From NCBI GenBank assembly GCA_964537685.1, contig CAZICM010000058.1, forward strand, positions 1 to 58,306: 58,306 nt of DNA, read 5' to 3'. This document shows positions 8,052 to 15,648 of this stretch, in pieces. The notes under the pieces are model-generated. The model was not told the origin of the DNA, searched no databases, and saw nothing but the letters and a program-made list of their open reading frames with translations. Within the stretch, counting starts at the first letter, position 1, and every line of letters starts with the position of its first letter. The stretch comes from CAZICM01 sp964537685 (GTDB lineage: Bacteria; Myxococcota_A; Polyangia; Polyangiales; Polyangiaceae). Position numbers and translations under genes: made by a program.

Positions 8052-9604
8052 GGAGTCCTTTCAGCGGGCGGCGCTTGCTGGGTTTTGGATAAAGCCGATT
8101 TGGTTTTTAATTCGGTTGTATTGCCTGCGGAGCTATTGGATGTTTGTTCTGAGAAGATGGCCGAAAATAAAAGGCGGGCTTGGGCGCCGCGCGAGATGCG
8201 CCCGGTTCTGCGGTCAATGATGGCAATTTGAGCGCCTTCGGGGCTGAGCGCGGATGCGACGCGGGCGAGTTCTTTGTGGCTGACCGTCGTTGAAATATCG
8301 GTGTCCGCTTCGCTGGGTTGGTTCATCGTTTGGGTGGGAAGAAACAGTAGGCGCTTATACCAGGGCAATGCGATAGGATTTAAATATCCGTCGAGGCCGA
8401 TGAGGACGTCGATGCCCGTGTGGATTTTCATGCCGGCAATGGGAGGCGCGCCTTGGGTTTTAGGGTTCTTTTGCCATTTGCGGACGGCGGTGATGGTGCG
8501 TTCAAGCCAGGGGCCGGGCGCGGGCGGAACAAATAGAACAATGCGCGTTCCAATTCCATCGGCATGTTTTTTCAAGAATGCGTAGAGGCCCGTTCCGCCC
8601 TGTTCGGCGTGCTGCCGGGCGTCGGCGTGTTTGGAGCCGGCTAGCACTTCAAGCGCTTGGGCGCGGTCTTTGGCGACTTCAGATGTGCCGTCGGCGCCGA
8701 ATGTCCAGCCCGTGCCAAGAGCGCCCGATTCCAAGGCTGCGCGGGCTACGGCGGCTGTGGCTTCGTCGCGTTCGCCGGCTACCAAATAAGCGGCTGTGCG
8801 GCGTACCGGGCTATAAGCCTGTTCGGGCGTGCGAACGATGAGCTGGCGCGATTTGGCAAAGGTTTTCCATAAAATAAATCGCACGGGATCGCCCATGACA
8901 TAGCGGCGGAAATCGGAGGGTTCGCCTTGGGCCGGGCCGTGAGGGAAGGGGATATCGCCGCCTTCGGCGAAGGTTTGGGCAAAGGCCGGAGCTTTTAATT
9001 GGCCGAGCCAGGGATAGATGCGGATGTTTTGGCTTTGGCGGGCGCGGAATAGAATTCGGGTGAGGCCAAAGGCATCGGTGATTTCAATACGGCGGACGAT
9101 GGTGTCCATGCGGGCGCGGCTTTGGGGCGTGATGCTTTCGCGCAGGCGTTTTTGGCGGGTTTGGATGCGGATGCGGGCTTGGGGCTGTTCCCATTGCCAA
9201 GAGGCGCGCGAGAGGGGAATGAAGCGGAGCGCGGGCAATGCGAATTCGCCCCGGGTTTCTACGCCGCATTCGAGTTTTAGCGGTGCGCTGGGAGCGGTGT
9301 CGTCTTGCGGCGTTTTGCGTAGGTTTTTCCGGAGATAAAGCCAAAGAATTAGGGCGCGGGCCGTGGAACAGAGCAGGGCGAGCGCAAGGATGGCGAGGGC
9401 CGATGCGCAAATGACGAGCAATATGAGATCGTTGTGGGGCAATGCGATAAAAATAAGGCCGCCCGCCGCGATGAGCCCCAGAAATAGGCCGAGCGCGCTC
9501 AGGGGAAAGCGTTCGACAAGGGCGCGGAATGCAGCGGAAAGCCCTGCGAATGCGCGCGCGCCTCCTTGAGTTTTTCGGCGGGGGCGCGGCTTTTGGCTCT
9601 GCAA
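8048..9604 (-). CDS. DUF58 domain protein (partner of MoxR)
   Basis: The protein has 518 residues from a TTG at 9604. I chose this start because it lies two bases after the upstream isomerase stop and has an AAGGGA Shine-Dalgarno; longer frames would lie inside the isomerase gene. Two adjacent membrane helices (about residues 35-85) are followed by a beta-rich section. Then comes the DUF58 signature near GDPVRFILWKTFAKSRQLIVR, equivalent to the family's GDxxRxIDWK motif, and a von Willebrand A-like C-terminal part. DUF58 proteins are standard partners of MoxR ATPases. The stop overlaps the transglutaminase start, so the two products are made together. The C-terminal tail (about the last 60 residues) is Ser/Thr/Lys-rich and looks disordered. 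Confidence 0.88.
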   Translation of the reverse strand: MQSQKPRPRRKTQGGARAFAGLSAAFRALVERFPLSALGLFLGLIAAGGLIFIALPHNDLILLVICASALAILALALLCSTARALILWLYLRKNLRKTPQDDTAPSAPLKLECGVETRGEFALPALRFIPLSRASWQWEQPQARIRIQTRQKRLRESITPQSRARMDTIVRRIEITDAFGLTRILFRARQSQNIRIYPWLGQLKAPAFAQTFAEGGDIPFPHGPAQGEPSDFRRYVMGDPVRFILWKTFAKSRQLIVRTPEQAYSPVRRTAAYLVAGERDEATAAVARAALESGALGTGWTFGADGTSEVAKDRAQALEVLAGSKHADARQHAEQGGTGLYAFLKKHADGIGTRIVLFVPPAPGPWLERTITAVRKWQKNPKTQGAPPIAGMKIHTGIDVLIGLDGYLNPIALPWYKRLLFLPTQTMNQPSEADTDISTTVSHKELARVASALSPEGAQIAIIDRRTGRISRGAQARLLFSAIFSEQTSNSSAGNTTELKTKSALSKTQQAPPAERTP

Positions 9605-9605
9605 A

Positions 9606-10394
9606 TTATTTCCCTTGGAAAACCGGGTCGCGCTTTTGCATCCACGACATGACGCCTTCGATGCTGTCGTTGGAGCGCAGACATTTGAGTTGTCCCGCCC
9701 GTTCCATTTCAAGGGCGGTGTCGATGGTGCCTCCAAGGCTTGCCCGCACCGATTTTTTAATTTCGGCGAAGGCCAGCGGCGGCCCTTTGGCCAAGGTGCG
9801 GGCGAGTTCTAGGGTTTGGGCCTTAAGCTCGGAGGCGGGCAGCATGCGGTTGGCGATGCCCATGGAAAGCGCCTTTTCTGCTGTGATCGGCTCGCCGCTG
9901 AGAATGTATTCCATGGCGCGCCCTATCCCAATCAGGCGGGGAAGCCAAAATGTTCCACCACCATCGGGCATTAAGCCAATTTTGACGAATTTTTCCTGAA
10001 AATAGGCTTCGGTTGAAATCAATCGCATATCACAGGCAAGCGCGAGATCGCAGCCGAATCCAACGGCGGCGCCGTCGACCATGCCGATAACGGGTTTGGG
10101 AGCGCCGACGATGGCCCGGATCATCGCATGATAACGATCGATAATCGATTCGAGCTGATCGAGCATGTTGGGGTTTTCGGCGAAAGCGCTTTTTAAATCG
10201 GCTCCGGCGCAAAAAGAACCTCCAGCGCCCGTGAGCACAATGGCTCGCACGGAGGGGTCTTCCGAGCATCGGCTGAGGGCCTGTGAAAGCGCCGAAATAA
10301 GCGCATTGTTCAGCGCATTTTTCGATCGCGGTCGGTTGAGCGTAATGACGGCGACGGCACCGTCGCACTCTTCGAGAAGTACGTCGTCGGACAT
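9606..10394 (-). CDS. Enoyl-CoA hydratase/isomerase family protein, PaaG-like
   Basis: This 262-residue crotonase-fold protein has the oxyanion-hole segment FCAGADLK and the second segment GAAVGFGCDLALACD. The first hydratase Glu is Asp in this alignment (GCD). The second Glu site carries the pattern FVKIGLMPDGGGT, in which the Asp after Pro is the acid used by PaaG-type isomerases. By family knowledge that favours a 2-(1,2-epoxy-dihydrophenyl)acetyl-CoA-type or other Delta3-Delta2 enoyl-CoA isomerase over a hydratase. No other phenylacetate genes are nearby. It heads the DUF58/transglutaminase train with a two-base gap, which may be only read-through of a housekeeping gene. The 138-base upstream gap to mazG should hold its promoter, but none is obvious. 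Confidence 0.85.
   Translation of the reverse strand: MSDDVLLEECDGAVAVITLNRPRSKNALNNALISALSQALSRCSEDPSVRAIVLTGAGGSFCAGADLKSAFAENPNMLDQLESIIDRYHAMIRAIVGAPKPVIGMVDGAAVGFGCDLALACDMRLISTEAYFQEKFVKIGLMPDGGGTFWLPRLIGIGRAMEYILSGEPITAEKALSMGIANRMLPASELKAQTLELARTLAKGPPLAFAEIKKSVRASLGGTIDTALEMERAGQLKCLRSNDSIEGVMSWMQKRDPVFQGK
9611..9616 (-). promoter_or_regulatory. Ribosome binding site deciding the TTG start of the DUF58 gene
   Basis: AAGGGA on the minus strand lies six bases before the TTG at 9604. It sits inside the last codons of the isomerase gene, whose stop is 9606-9608. This supports a TTG start and a two-base intergenic gap. Confidence 0.6.
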
Positions 10395-10532
10395 GGGCAG
10401 GATGCTCTCCAGGGCTTTGATTACCGGCGATCGGTGAAACTATCACGCTTCAGAATGGCTTTCCATAGGCGAATTCGCGCCGGAAGGGCCGGATGCCGAT
10501 TGTGTTTGATTGAATTGGGCGCCAAATCTTTA

Positions 10533-11405
10533 TTATTTATTTTCTTCGTGGACTTCTTCGAGGGCTTTGGCTTCTTCCCAATAGCCATCGAGCTCTTCGA
10601 GGGTGATTTTATCGCTCGAAGCGTGAAGCGGCCATTCTCCGTGGACGCTCAAGACCCGTTTTTCGACATGCGAAAAGCGTCTCGTGAATTTATCGGTCGT
10701 GCGTCTTAATGCGCTTTCGGCGTCGATGCCCGCGTGCCGCGCCAGGCTGGTGATCGCAAATAAAATGTCTCCGAGTTCGGCCGCGGCTTTGTCGGGATCG
10801 CCCGATTGAACGGCTTCATCGAATTCGCGCAATTCTTCATTGACTTTTTCGCGCGCTCCCCGGGCGTCGGGCCAATCAAAACCCACCCGCGCGACTTTTT
10901 CTCCTACGCGCTGGGCCCTGGTGAGCGCGGGTAGGCTGCGCGCTACGCCGCTGAGTACGCCCATGTCTTTTTTATCGCTTTGCTGTTTTCGTTCAGCGGC
11001 TTTTATCCGTTCCCAATTGCGCAGGACTTCTTCTGCGCCTTCCGCTGTTTCGTCGCCGAAGACGTGGGGATGCCGGCGGACCAGTTTGTCGCAAATGGCC
11101 GCGATAATGTCGTCGGGGCCAAATTGGCCATGTTTGCGGCCAAGTTCGGCCTGGAAGACGACTTGAAGCAGTAAATCGCCGAGCTCCGCGCATAGTTCTT
11201 TGGGGTCGCCCTCGTCGATGGCGTCGATGACTTCACAGGCTTCCTCGAGCACATAGCGGCGAAGCGTAGAGGGCGTTTGCTCTCGATCCCAAGGGCATCC
11301 ATCGGGCTCGAGCAGCCGCTGCATAAGCTCGACCAAGCGGGGAAACGTCGTTCCTGTTTGTTGATCGAGCAGAGGCGCGTGAACGGGTGCAAAGGGGCGA
11401 GGCAT
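10533..11405 (-). CDS. mazG: MazG nucleoside triphosphate pyrophosphohydrolase
   Basis: The protein has 290 residues from the ATG at 11405; a TTG at 11423 would add six residues. There are two tandem MazG domains, each with the metal-binding pattern EExxE...ExxD. The first contains EEACEVIDAID and AELGDLLLQV, the second EELREFDEAV and AELGDILFAI. The enzyme hydrolyses (d)NTPs to NMP and pyrophosphate, a housekeeping and stringent-response-related activity. Both domains keep their acidic residues. The gene stands alone on the minus strand, 138 bases before the isomerase gene and divergent from the lipoprotein at 11504. The C-terminus is a charged tail (EEVHEENK). The assignment is secure; the start is less so. 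Confidence 0.93.
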   Translation of the reverse strand: MPRPFAPVHAPLLDQQTGTTFPRLVELMQRLLEPDGCPWDREQTPSTLRRYVLEEACEVIDAIDEGDPKELCAELGDLLLQVVFQAELGRKHGQFGPDDIIAAICDKLVRRHPHVFGDETAEGAEEVLRNWERIKAAERKQQSDKKDMGVLSGVARSLPALTRAQRVGEKVARVGFDWPDARGAREKVNEELREFDEAVQSGDPDKAAAELGDILFAITSLARHAGIDAESALRRTTDKFTRRFSHVEKRVLSVHGEWPLHASSDKITLEELDGYWEEAKALEEVHEENK

Positions 11406-11503
11406 GGGGCGGGCTTTTAACAAAAGGATGGCTGAAGTTCGATAAAAAGCGGTGTTTCGAATTTCTGTTCGGCCGCTTGGCGCGCTTTTAGTAGGCTCTG
11501 CGG

Positions 11504-12871
11504 GTGAAACAGCGCTGGTTTATTGGGATTGTTTGGCTGGGTTTTTTGGGATGCTTTGCCGCTTGCGGCGCGCGTTCGAGCTTGCATGGGGACGATGAAC
11601 CGCTTGCCGGACAAGGGGGTCATGCGCCGGGGTCATCGGGAAATGGGGGAGCGGGCGGGGGACAAAGTGTTGATCCTTCGAAGATTATTTCGCTCTCGGA
11701 CCAGAGTGTTATTGAGTCGGAGGCTCATGTCGCGACAGCATCCAATGGCTTTGTCGCTGTTGCATGGATCAGCATTCCCGAAATGGAGCCCGGCGCTATT
11801 GGCTATGCGTTTTCGGTGAATAACGGCGACTCTTTTGTGCCGCCCGCATTTGTGAAATCGCCGGATGATCGAACCGCGAGCGATCCGGTGCTGGCTGTCG
11901 ATCAGCAAAAGAATTTTTATTTAACGTGGGTTGGTTTTTACCGCGATTCGAATGGCGAGCCTTTTGACATGCGTATTTATGTGGCGAAGGCGAATGCAGG
12001 GACGACGGTATTTGGAGCGCCCATTTTGGTGAGCGATCCGAATGAAGGCTCATTTGCCGATAAACCGTGGATAACGGTGACGCCGAAGGGCGCCATTTTG
12101 GCAACCTATGGGAGGGAATCGTCCAAGGGTTGGGGAATTGTCGCTGCCCGGAGCGAGGATGGAGTGAATTGGAAACGGTCGGTGATTGTGGAGGATTCAA
12201 TTCAAAGCAAGGTGTTTAGAAATCTATCGTTTCCATGCGTCGCGAATGATTCGGGCGCTGTGTACGCTGTATATGCCAGGCTTGGCTCGGATACATCAAT
12301 CCGAATGCATAGAAGTGATGATGATGGTGTATCGTTTCCTACTTCGACCGAATTGGTTGTGAATGCGGCGAATGAGCAAGTGGGATATGACGGGCCAAGC
12401 TGTGTGGCGAGAGGTTCGGATATTTGGGTTTCATATGGGTTATCCAATACGCCTGGAGGTGCCGAGAATTCGGCCGTATTGTATTCGGTTAAAATTGCCC
12501 GCTCCAACGATTTTGGAAAGAGTATTTCTCAATGGAGCGATGCTCACGATAAAGATGCGGCGGTTTTCTATTTGCATCCCCAGCTTGCGCTCGCCGACGA
12601 TAACACGCTGCATTTAGGCTATTACGCGGGTGATTTCGATCAAGATCCCGAAGGCTCTATGCGGCGGAGCCTTTCGCTGGATGCGGGCCAAAGCTTTTCG
12701 GCAAGCGAGGCCATTGGGACTCCGATTACATTTTTACCCGATCGCGGCGATTTTAGATGGCTCGGCGATTATATGGGTTTTGCGTTTAGGGCTGGCTCGC
12801 TGTACACGGCCTATACCGACAATGCTTCGGGTGTTGCTCATATCGCGTTTAAGCGTATCGATCTGCCCTGA
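11504..12871 (+). CDS. Lipoprotein with sialidase/BNR-like beta-propeller
   Basis: The protein has 455 residues starting at a GTG. The lipoprotein signal ends at Cys21 (CFAACGAR), and a Gly-rich linker follows (about residues 35-55). The rest is built of repeats carrying BNR/Asp-box-like elements such as SVNNGDSFVPP, SDDDGVSFPT, SNDFGKSIS and SLDAGQSFSA. These S-x-D-x-G-x-S/T-F/W units are the hallmark of exo-alpha-sialidase-type propellers. The catalytic residues of real sialidases were not found, so I call it only a propeller lipoprotein. It is divergent from mazG with 80 bases between the starts, and 245 bases separate it from the collagen-like gene. It is probably surface exposed. Confidence 0.8.
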   Translation: MKQRWFIGIVWLGFLGCFAACGARSSLHGDDEPLAGQGGHAPGSSGNGGAGGGQSVDPSKIISLSDQSVIESEAHVATASNGFVAVAWISIPEMEPGAIGYAFSVNNGDSFVPPAFVKSPDDRTASDPVLAVDQQKNFYLTWVGFYRDSNGEPFDMRIYVAKANAGTTVFGAPILVSDPNEGSFADKPWITVTPKGAILATYGRESSKGWGIVAARSEDGVNWKRSVIVEDSIQSKVFRNLSFPCVANDSGAVYAVYARLGSDTSIRMHRSDDDGVSFPTSTELVVNAANEQVGYDGPSCVARGSDIWVSYGLSNTPGGAENSAVLYSVKIARSNDFGKSISQWSDAHDKDAAVFYLHPQLALADDNTLHLGYYAGDFDQDPEGSMRRSLSLDAGQSFSASEAIGTPITFLPDRGDFRWLGDYMGFAFRAGSLYTAYTDNASGVAHIAFKRIDLP

Positions 12872-13116
12872 TTGCCTGCAGTGGAAGGCATTCGATAGAG
12901 TGGGAGGCGTTCACGCCTTTGCCGGATGCCCTTTGAGCATTAGAGGACGCTCTTTGGGCTTGCAAATCGGTTGTGAAGAAGGTTAGTGTGCCTTTTAGGC
13001 TGTCAAGCAACGGCGGATGACCGCGGAAAATAGAGTTCTACGGAAGCATTTGGGCCCGTGGACGCCTTGGCTTTGACACTTGGTCGGCGCCGGATTGTGC
13101 GAAGGAGTTTGATGTT
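12872..13116. other. Intergenic region with a short hairpin and the RBS of the collagen-like gene
   Basis: This gap of 245 bases holds a small hairpin (AGGCG-TTCA-CGCCT, 12905-12918) followed by TTT, a weak terminator candidate for the propeller lipoprotein. A TTGACA at 13073-13078 lacks a convincing -10. A good Shine-Dalgarno (AAGGAG, 13102-13107) precedes the ATG at 13117. I see no gene in it. Confidence 0.4.
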
Positions 13117-14031
13117 ATGCAGAGGCTGATTTTCTCGGCATCCATGCTTGTGGTGTTGGCAACGATGGTGGGCTGCACCGGTGATGAGAGCGCTCAGGGG
13201 CCTGTGGGGCCGGATGGTACGCCCATGGAGATGGGGCAGATTGGTCCGGCGGGGCCTCCCGGTCCTACGGGGCCGACGGGAGCCACGGGCGCTGAAGGTC
13301 CGGCGGGCCCGGCTGGAACGGATGGCGCACAAGGACCGGCGGGGCCAATGGGTCCGGCTGGGGAAATTGGTGCGACGGGCGCAACGGGCGCAACGGGCGC
13401 GGCTGGCAAGGATGGCATCAACGGTACCAACGGTACCAACGGTATGAATGGCGCTACGGGCGCTACGGGCGCTACGGGCGCAGTGGGTCCAACAGGCGCA
13501 GTGGGTCCAACAGGCGCAGTGGGTCCGACGGGTGCAGTGGGTCCAACGGGCGCGGCGGGTGCAACTGGAGCAACGGGCGCGGCGGGCGCGGTGGGACCAC
13601 AAGGACCTTCGGGCGTTATTGCGGTGCGCGATTTCGATGCCTCGTGGGGCCCCGCGCAATTACCGGGCAACAGTGGAAATACCCTGCTCACACCCGTGGT
13701 ATGCAGGACCTCATCGTATGTGGCTGGTGCCAATGAAGTGGCCATTATCACCTTTAATGGGACGGCTTCTCCTTCTGCGGCGTCCACCGATGTGATGTAC
13801 ATTGATGTGATGATGTCCCAGAACGGAGCTGCCCTCACGTCAACTTTGCTGGGTTATGCAGCCGAGGGATTTGGCGACGGGGTTGCGAGCGTGGGAGTGA
13901 CCAAGCGCATCAACCTGACCCAGGGCACGTCGTATATTTTTGGCGCGGGTTTTGGCTCAAATGCTGTGTTGAATGTGGGCCCCAACGGTGCGGCGTACTG
14001 TCAGGGCTCCGTGATTATCGCGAAGCTTTAG
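13117..14031 (+). CDS. Collagen-like lipoprotein with C-terminal trimer-type head
   Basis: The protein has 304 residues. The signal ends in a lipobox at Cys20 (ATMVGC). Residues about 28-167 are G-X-Y triplets, a bacterial collagen-like helix rich in GPT, GAT and GAV triplets with a short interruption around INGTNGTNGMNG. The C-terminal 135 residues form a beta-rich globular domain (EVAIITFNGTASPSA, MYIDVMMSQNGAALT) resembling heads that trimerise such stalks. The likely product is a trimeric rod tethered to the outer membrane. Gly-Pro-Thr content is high, and collagen-like proteins without hydroxyproline often rely on such triplets. The ATG has a strong Shine-Dalgarno. The function is unknown; adhesion or spacing is plausible. 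Confidence 0.85.
   Translation: MQRLIFSASMLVVLATMVGCTGDESAQGPVGPDGTPMEMGQIGPAGPPGPTGPTGATGAEGPAGPAGTDGAQGPAGPMGPAGEIGATGATGATGAAGKDGINGTNGTNGMNGATGATGATGAVGPTGAVGPTGAVGPTGAVGPTGAAGATGATGAAGAVGPQGPSGVIAVRDFDASWGPAQLPGNSGNTLLTPVVCRTSSYVAGANEVAIITFNGTASPSAASTDVMYIDVMMSQNGAALTSTLLGYAAEGFGDGVASVGVTKRINLTQGTSYIFGAGFGSNAVLNVGPNGAAYCQGSVIIAKL
13480..13551 (+). repeat. 18-bp tandem repeat (four copies) encoding GAVGPT
   Basis: Four consecutive 18-base units (gcagtgggtccaacaggc and variants with one or two changes) encode six-residue collagen steps. Upstream, nine-base units (gcgctacgg and relatives, 13450-13479) encode GAT. Copy number could vary between strains, changing the stalk length. Confidence 0.85.
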
Positions 14032-14072
14032 TTGCTGCTTTATAAGGCGCTCGGAGGCGGTGTGTTGCGATC

Positions 14073-15062
14073 ATGACAAGTGTGCAACACCTTCGGATTG
14101 CGACATTTAATCTAGAAAACCTAGATGAAGGTCCAGATATAGATCCACCGCTTACCGAGCGCCTGCGTATCTTGGGTCCGGCTCTGGCCCGTCTATCCGC
14201 GGATATTATTTGTTTTCAAGAAATTAACGGCCAAGAGGTGAGCAAGCATCACCGAGAGCTGCTTGCGCTGGATCGTTTGCTTTTGGGTACGCCCTATCAG
14301 TCATTTTTTCGAGCCGTAAGTGAATTTCCCCCAGGCCATGGCCCCGCGGATCGCCATAATCTCGTTATTCTAAGCCGGTTTCCAATTCTTGAGTACCGTT
14401 GTATTCGCCATGTGCTCGTTGATTCTCCTGCCTATCGTATGGTAACGGCTGAACCTGTGGATGAATTGCAAAAGCCGGTGGAATGGGAGCGGCCTGTGCT
14501 GTATGGTGCCATTCAACTTCCAAATGGCCGCGTCTTGCACCTGATCAATGTTCATCTAAAAGCCCCCTTGGCAGCGCATGTGCCGGGCCAAAAAATAGGG
14601 GCATTTGCGTGGAAAAGCACGGCTGGATGGGCGGAGGGGCTGTTTCTTTCGGCGATAAAAAGGACGGGGCAGGCATTTGAGGTGAGGCTATTGGTCGATC
14701 GGCTCTTTGATGCCGATCCGGATGCTCTTGTTGTCGTGGCGGGGGATTTGAATGCTGCAATTAGTGAGGTTCCGGCTCGTATTTTGATGGCAGATATCGA
14801 GGATACGGGCAATGGGCATTTGGCGCATCGGGCGCTGGTGGCTGTGGAGCGGAGCATACCTGAGACGCTTCGTTTTTCAGTGATTCATGCGGGAAGGCGC
14901 GTGATGCTGGATCATTTGCTGGTTTCCAAGGCCATGCTTTCTTATGTTCGGACTGTGGAAGTCCACAACGAGGCGCTGGGGGATGAGCTTGTCGCCTATG
15001 CCAGCGTGAAAGCGAGTCCCGAGAGTTATCATGCTCCCTTAGTGGGTCTATTTGAATTATAG
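14073..15062 (+). CDS. Endonuclease/exonuclease/phosphatase (EEP) family hydrolase
   Basis: This 329-residue protein has the EEP-superfamily signatures. These are an N-terminal strand with a metal-ligand Asn (RIATFNLENLD), the acidic segment ADIICFQEING with the conserved Glu, GDLNAAIS near residue 225 with the Asp-x-Asn pair, and a C-terminal LDHLLVS with the Asp-His pair. All core catalytic elements are present, so it should be an active Mg-dependent phosphodiesterase or phosphatase. No signal peptide is visible, suggesting a cytoplasmic location. Substrates in the superfamily range from DNA to phospholipid head groups, and nothing here picks one. The gene ends five bases before the DUF2378-like gene, so the two are probably one operon. 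Confidence 0.85.
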   Translation: MTSVQHLRIATFNLENLDEGPDIDPPLTERLRILGPALARLSADIICFQEINGQEVSKHHRELLALDRLLLGTPYQSFFRAVSEFPPGHGPADRHNLVILSRFPILEYRCIRHVLVDSPAYRMVTAEPVDELQKPVEWERPVLYGAIQLPNGRVLHLINVHLKAPLAAHVPGQKIGAFAWKSTAGWAEGLFLSAIKRTGQAFEVRLLVDRLFDADPDALVVVAGDLNAAISEVPARILMADIEDTGNGHLAHRALVAVERSIPETLRFSVIHAGRRVMLDHLLVSKAMLSYVRTVEVHNEALGDELVAYASVKASPESYHAPLVGLFEL

Positions 15063-15067
15063 ACGGC

Positions 15068-15643
15068 ATGAGTACCCCCCAGCCACAGATTCGGGCGATA
15101 CAAAGCCAATCGCTGCTTCGCGCGGCACGGTCTCTTCGCGCCGGCGAGCGCAACGAGATTCTGGGCCGTTTCGGGCCGGCAAATGTCGAGATTGTCGAAG
15201 CCGCTTTTCCGGTGTCATGGAATTCGATGGCATTGCATATGCATCTCTCTGATATCGTTCGGGAAGTCGTTGGTCCCGAGCGAAACATTGAAATTTGGCG
15301 AACGACGATGGCGTGGTCACTGGAGAGACCTTTATTCAAGGGTTTCGTGAGGATGACGGCGGATCTGTTCGGCGTGTCTCCGGCATCATTTCTTCGCCAA
15401 GGCGAACGGATTTATGATCATCTTACAAGGGGGCTTGGCCGGGTGAAATCTTGGGGAGAAGGCCGGAATGGGTATATTGAACTCCGCCAGTTTCCCGCAG
15501 ATCTATTTCAGTTTATGTGTTATGTGGAAGGTCTGGCCGGGTGTATTCAAGCTACGGTAGAGCTCGCCGGCGTGCCTTATTCGCTGAAGATTCGTGATGT
15601 CGATGAAAGGCGGGGGAATGTCGACTATTGGCTAGCGTGGTAG
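15068..15643 (+). CDS. DUF2378 (TIGR02265)-like myxobacterial protein
   Basis: The protein has 191 residues. Size and layout resemble the Myxococcales-restricted family TIGR02265/DUF2378. It has an N-terminal hydrophobic lead (SQSLLRAARSL), a middle helical region with an aromatic pair (WSLERPLFKGFVRMTADLFG), and a C-terminal ligand-binding-like alpha/beta section ending in VDYWLAW. Proteins with this shape are often small cytoplasmic sensors or effectors of unknown role. It follows the EEP gene by five bases and converges tail to tail with the DUF2330 gene, five bases from its stop. The family call rests on overall similarity only and could be wrong. No catalytic motif was seen. Confidence 0.5.
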   Translation: MSTPQPQIRAIQSQSLLRAARSLRAGERNEILGRFGPANVEIVEAAFPVSWNSMALHMHLSDIVREVVGPERNIEIWRTTMAWSLERPLFKGFVRMTADLFGVSPASFLRQGERIYDHLTRGLGRVKSWGEGRNGYIELRQFPADLFQFMCYVEGLAGCIQATVELAGVPYSLKIRDVDERRGNVDYWLAW

Positions 15644-15648
15644 AGCGG

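Noticed and set aside
13480..13551. Possible CRISPR array from regular repeats
   Set aside because: The 18-base units are contiguous, have no spacers and encode Gly-X-Y triplets within a lipoprotein.
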